Assembly: GCF_002205645.1 (NCBI RefSeq)
Contig: NZ_NIOF01000003.1
Span: 434,001 to 498,000, forward strand
Length of the DNA: 64,000 bases
Source of the DNA: Roseateles aquatilis
GTDB lineage: Bacteria > Pseudomonadota > Gammaproteobacteria > Burkholderiales > Burkholderiaceae_C
Direction of reading: 5' to 3'
The position numbers and the translations under genes are program-made. Below are positions 63,370-64,000 of this stretch, in pieces. The notes beneath the pieces were generated by a model. That model was given only the letters and a program-made list of their open reading frames with translations. It was not told the DNA's origin and searched no databases. Numbering within the stretch: the first letter of the stretch is position 1; each line of letters starts with the position of its first letter.

Positions 63370-64000
63370 GTCCGGCTCCCGGTCGTCCCGCCGCGTGCTC
63401 GCGGTCGCCTGCAGCGGCGGCCGGGATTCGACGGCGCTCCTCCACGCCACCGCCTGTTCGGCCCGCTCGCTGGGCTTGCACGTGGTGGCGTTGCACATTC
63501 ACCATGGGCTGAATCCGCGGGCCGACGCGTGGCTGGACCACGTGAGCGGGCAAGTGTCGGCGTGGGTCGATGCCGGCCTGCCGATCGAGCTTCGCCATGA
63601 ACGCCTGAGCGGCGCGCCCGCGGCCGGCGACAGCATCGAGGCCTGGGCTCGCGCCGGTCGGCACGCGGCGCTGCAACGCCTGACCCTGGCCGCCGGCGCC
63701 GACCTGCTGCTGCTGGCGCACCATCGCCGCGACCAGGCGGAGACGTTCCTGCTGCAGGCCCTGCGCGGCGCCGGATCGGCGGGCCTGTCGGCCATGCCGC
63801 GCGCGCAGTGGCGGGACGGCGTGTGCTGGGTCCGGCCCTGGCTGGACCGTCCGCGCGAGGCCGTCGAGGCCTACGTCGCCGAGCACCGCCTGACCTTCAT
63901 CGACGACGACAGCAACACCGACCCACGCTACGCCCGCAATCAGTTGCGCCTGCGCGTGTGGCCGGCGCTGTGCGCGCAATCACCCGGCGCCGAGGCGGCG
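63338..64000 (+). CDS. tilS: tRNA(Ile)-lysidine synthase (3' partial)
   Basis: N-type ATP pyrophosphatase that modifies C34 of tRNA-Ile(CAU) to lysidine. 221 residues are present; the C-terminal domain runs off the window. P-loop [16 protein letters not shown] at residues 23-38, then [40 protein letters not shown] and [20 protein letters not shown]. The start ATG at 63338 lies inside the end of accA (frame +1 relative to it); a GTG at 63395 is possible but too close to the P-loop. Confidence 0.93.
   Translation, partial: MADSATPRAAESGSRSSRRVLAVACSGGRDSTALLHATACSARSLGLHVVALHIHHGLNPRADAWLDHVSGQVSAWVDAGLPIELRHERLSGAPAAGDSIEAWARAGRHAALQRLTLAAGADLLLLAHHRRDQAETFLLQALRGAGSAGLSAMPRAQWRDGVCWVRPWLDRPREAVEAYVAEHRLTFIDDDSNTDPRYARNQLRLRVWPALCAQSPGAEAA

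Overview
This is a high-GC, gene-dense chromosomal segment. Gene content and order point to a beta-proteobacterium of the order Burkholderiales, probably near Roseateles, Mitsuaria or Rubrivivax (inferred from gene content only). The indicators are a Bug-type solute receptor, PhaR, an exbB-exbD-lpxK-trm112-kdsB-adk block, a complete ccoNOQP cbb3 oxidase locus with fnr and hemN, and clpS-clpA. I see no rRNA, tRNA, insertion sequence, prophage or CRISPR array. Nearly every base is assigned to a recognisable core or accessory gene.

Layout. 1-15,600: end of a Bug receptor gene, phaR, a GFA protein, rimO, metC, smpB, ratA-rnfH, a DUF4124 protein, guaB, an MFS transporter, guaA, a VapBC-like toxin-antitoxin pair, a NIPSNAP protein, a 2'-5' RNA ligase family protein, an 8-bp phased tandem repeat and a DUF72 protein. 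15,500-24,300: tadA-ldcA, then a four-gene YejABEF-like peptide ABC importer ending in a strong terminator. 24,300-32,800: a TonB module with an outer-membrane receptor behind two copies of a palindrome, a 2-oxoglutarate/Fe(II) oxygenase, a noncoding but structured intergenic stretch, then tonB-exbB-exbD-exbD and a TPR-like exported protein. 32,800-38,000 (minus strand): a 3-hydroxyacyl-CoA-dehydrogenase-like SDR behind a palindromic operator, then adk, kdsB, trm112, lpxK, exbD and exbB. 38,000-40,800: xseA, sodB and a DUF192 protein.

40,800-51,700 is a low-oxygen respiration island: ccoI-ccoS, an FNR box, ccoN-O-Q-P-G, a short FixH-like protein, fnr, hemN and a SafE-like membrane protein. 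The FNR protein keeps the four cysteines expected for an oxygen-sensing cluster, and the box TTGAC-N4-ATCAA sits 66 bases before ccoN, so the circuit is readable from sequence. 51,700-64,000 is housekeeping: icd, a cold-shock protein, clpS-clpA, mtfA, lpxH, two cyclophilins, a TPR protein, cysS, an AlkA-type glycosylase, accA and the start of tilS.

The most interesting signals are noncoding. They are the palindrome pair before the TonB receptor, the structured 28.3-28.6 kb interval ending in tandem terminators, the 8-bp phased array at 14.2 kb, a LiuR-like operator before the SDR gene, and exact -10-to-ATG spacing at rimO and clpS that predicts leaderless mRNAs. I did not find a convincing wholly new multi-gene system; the TonB module is the best candidate for new biology.
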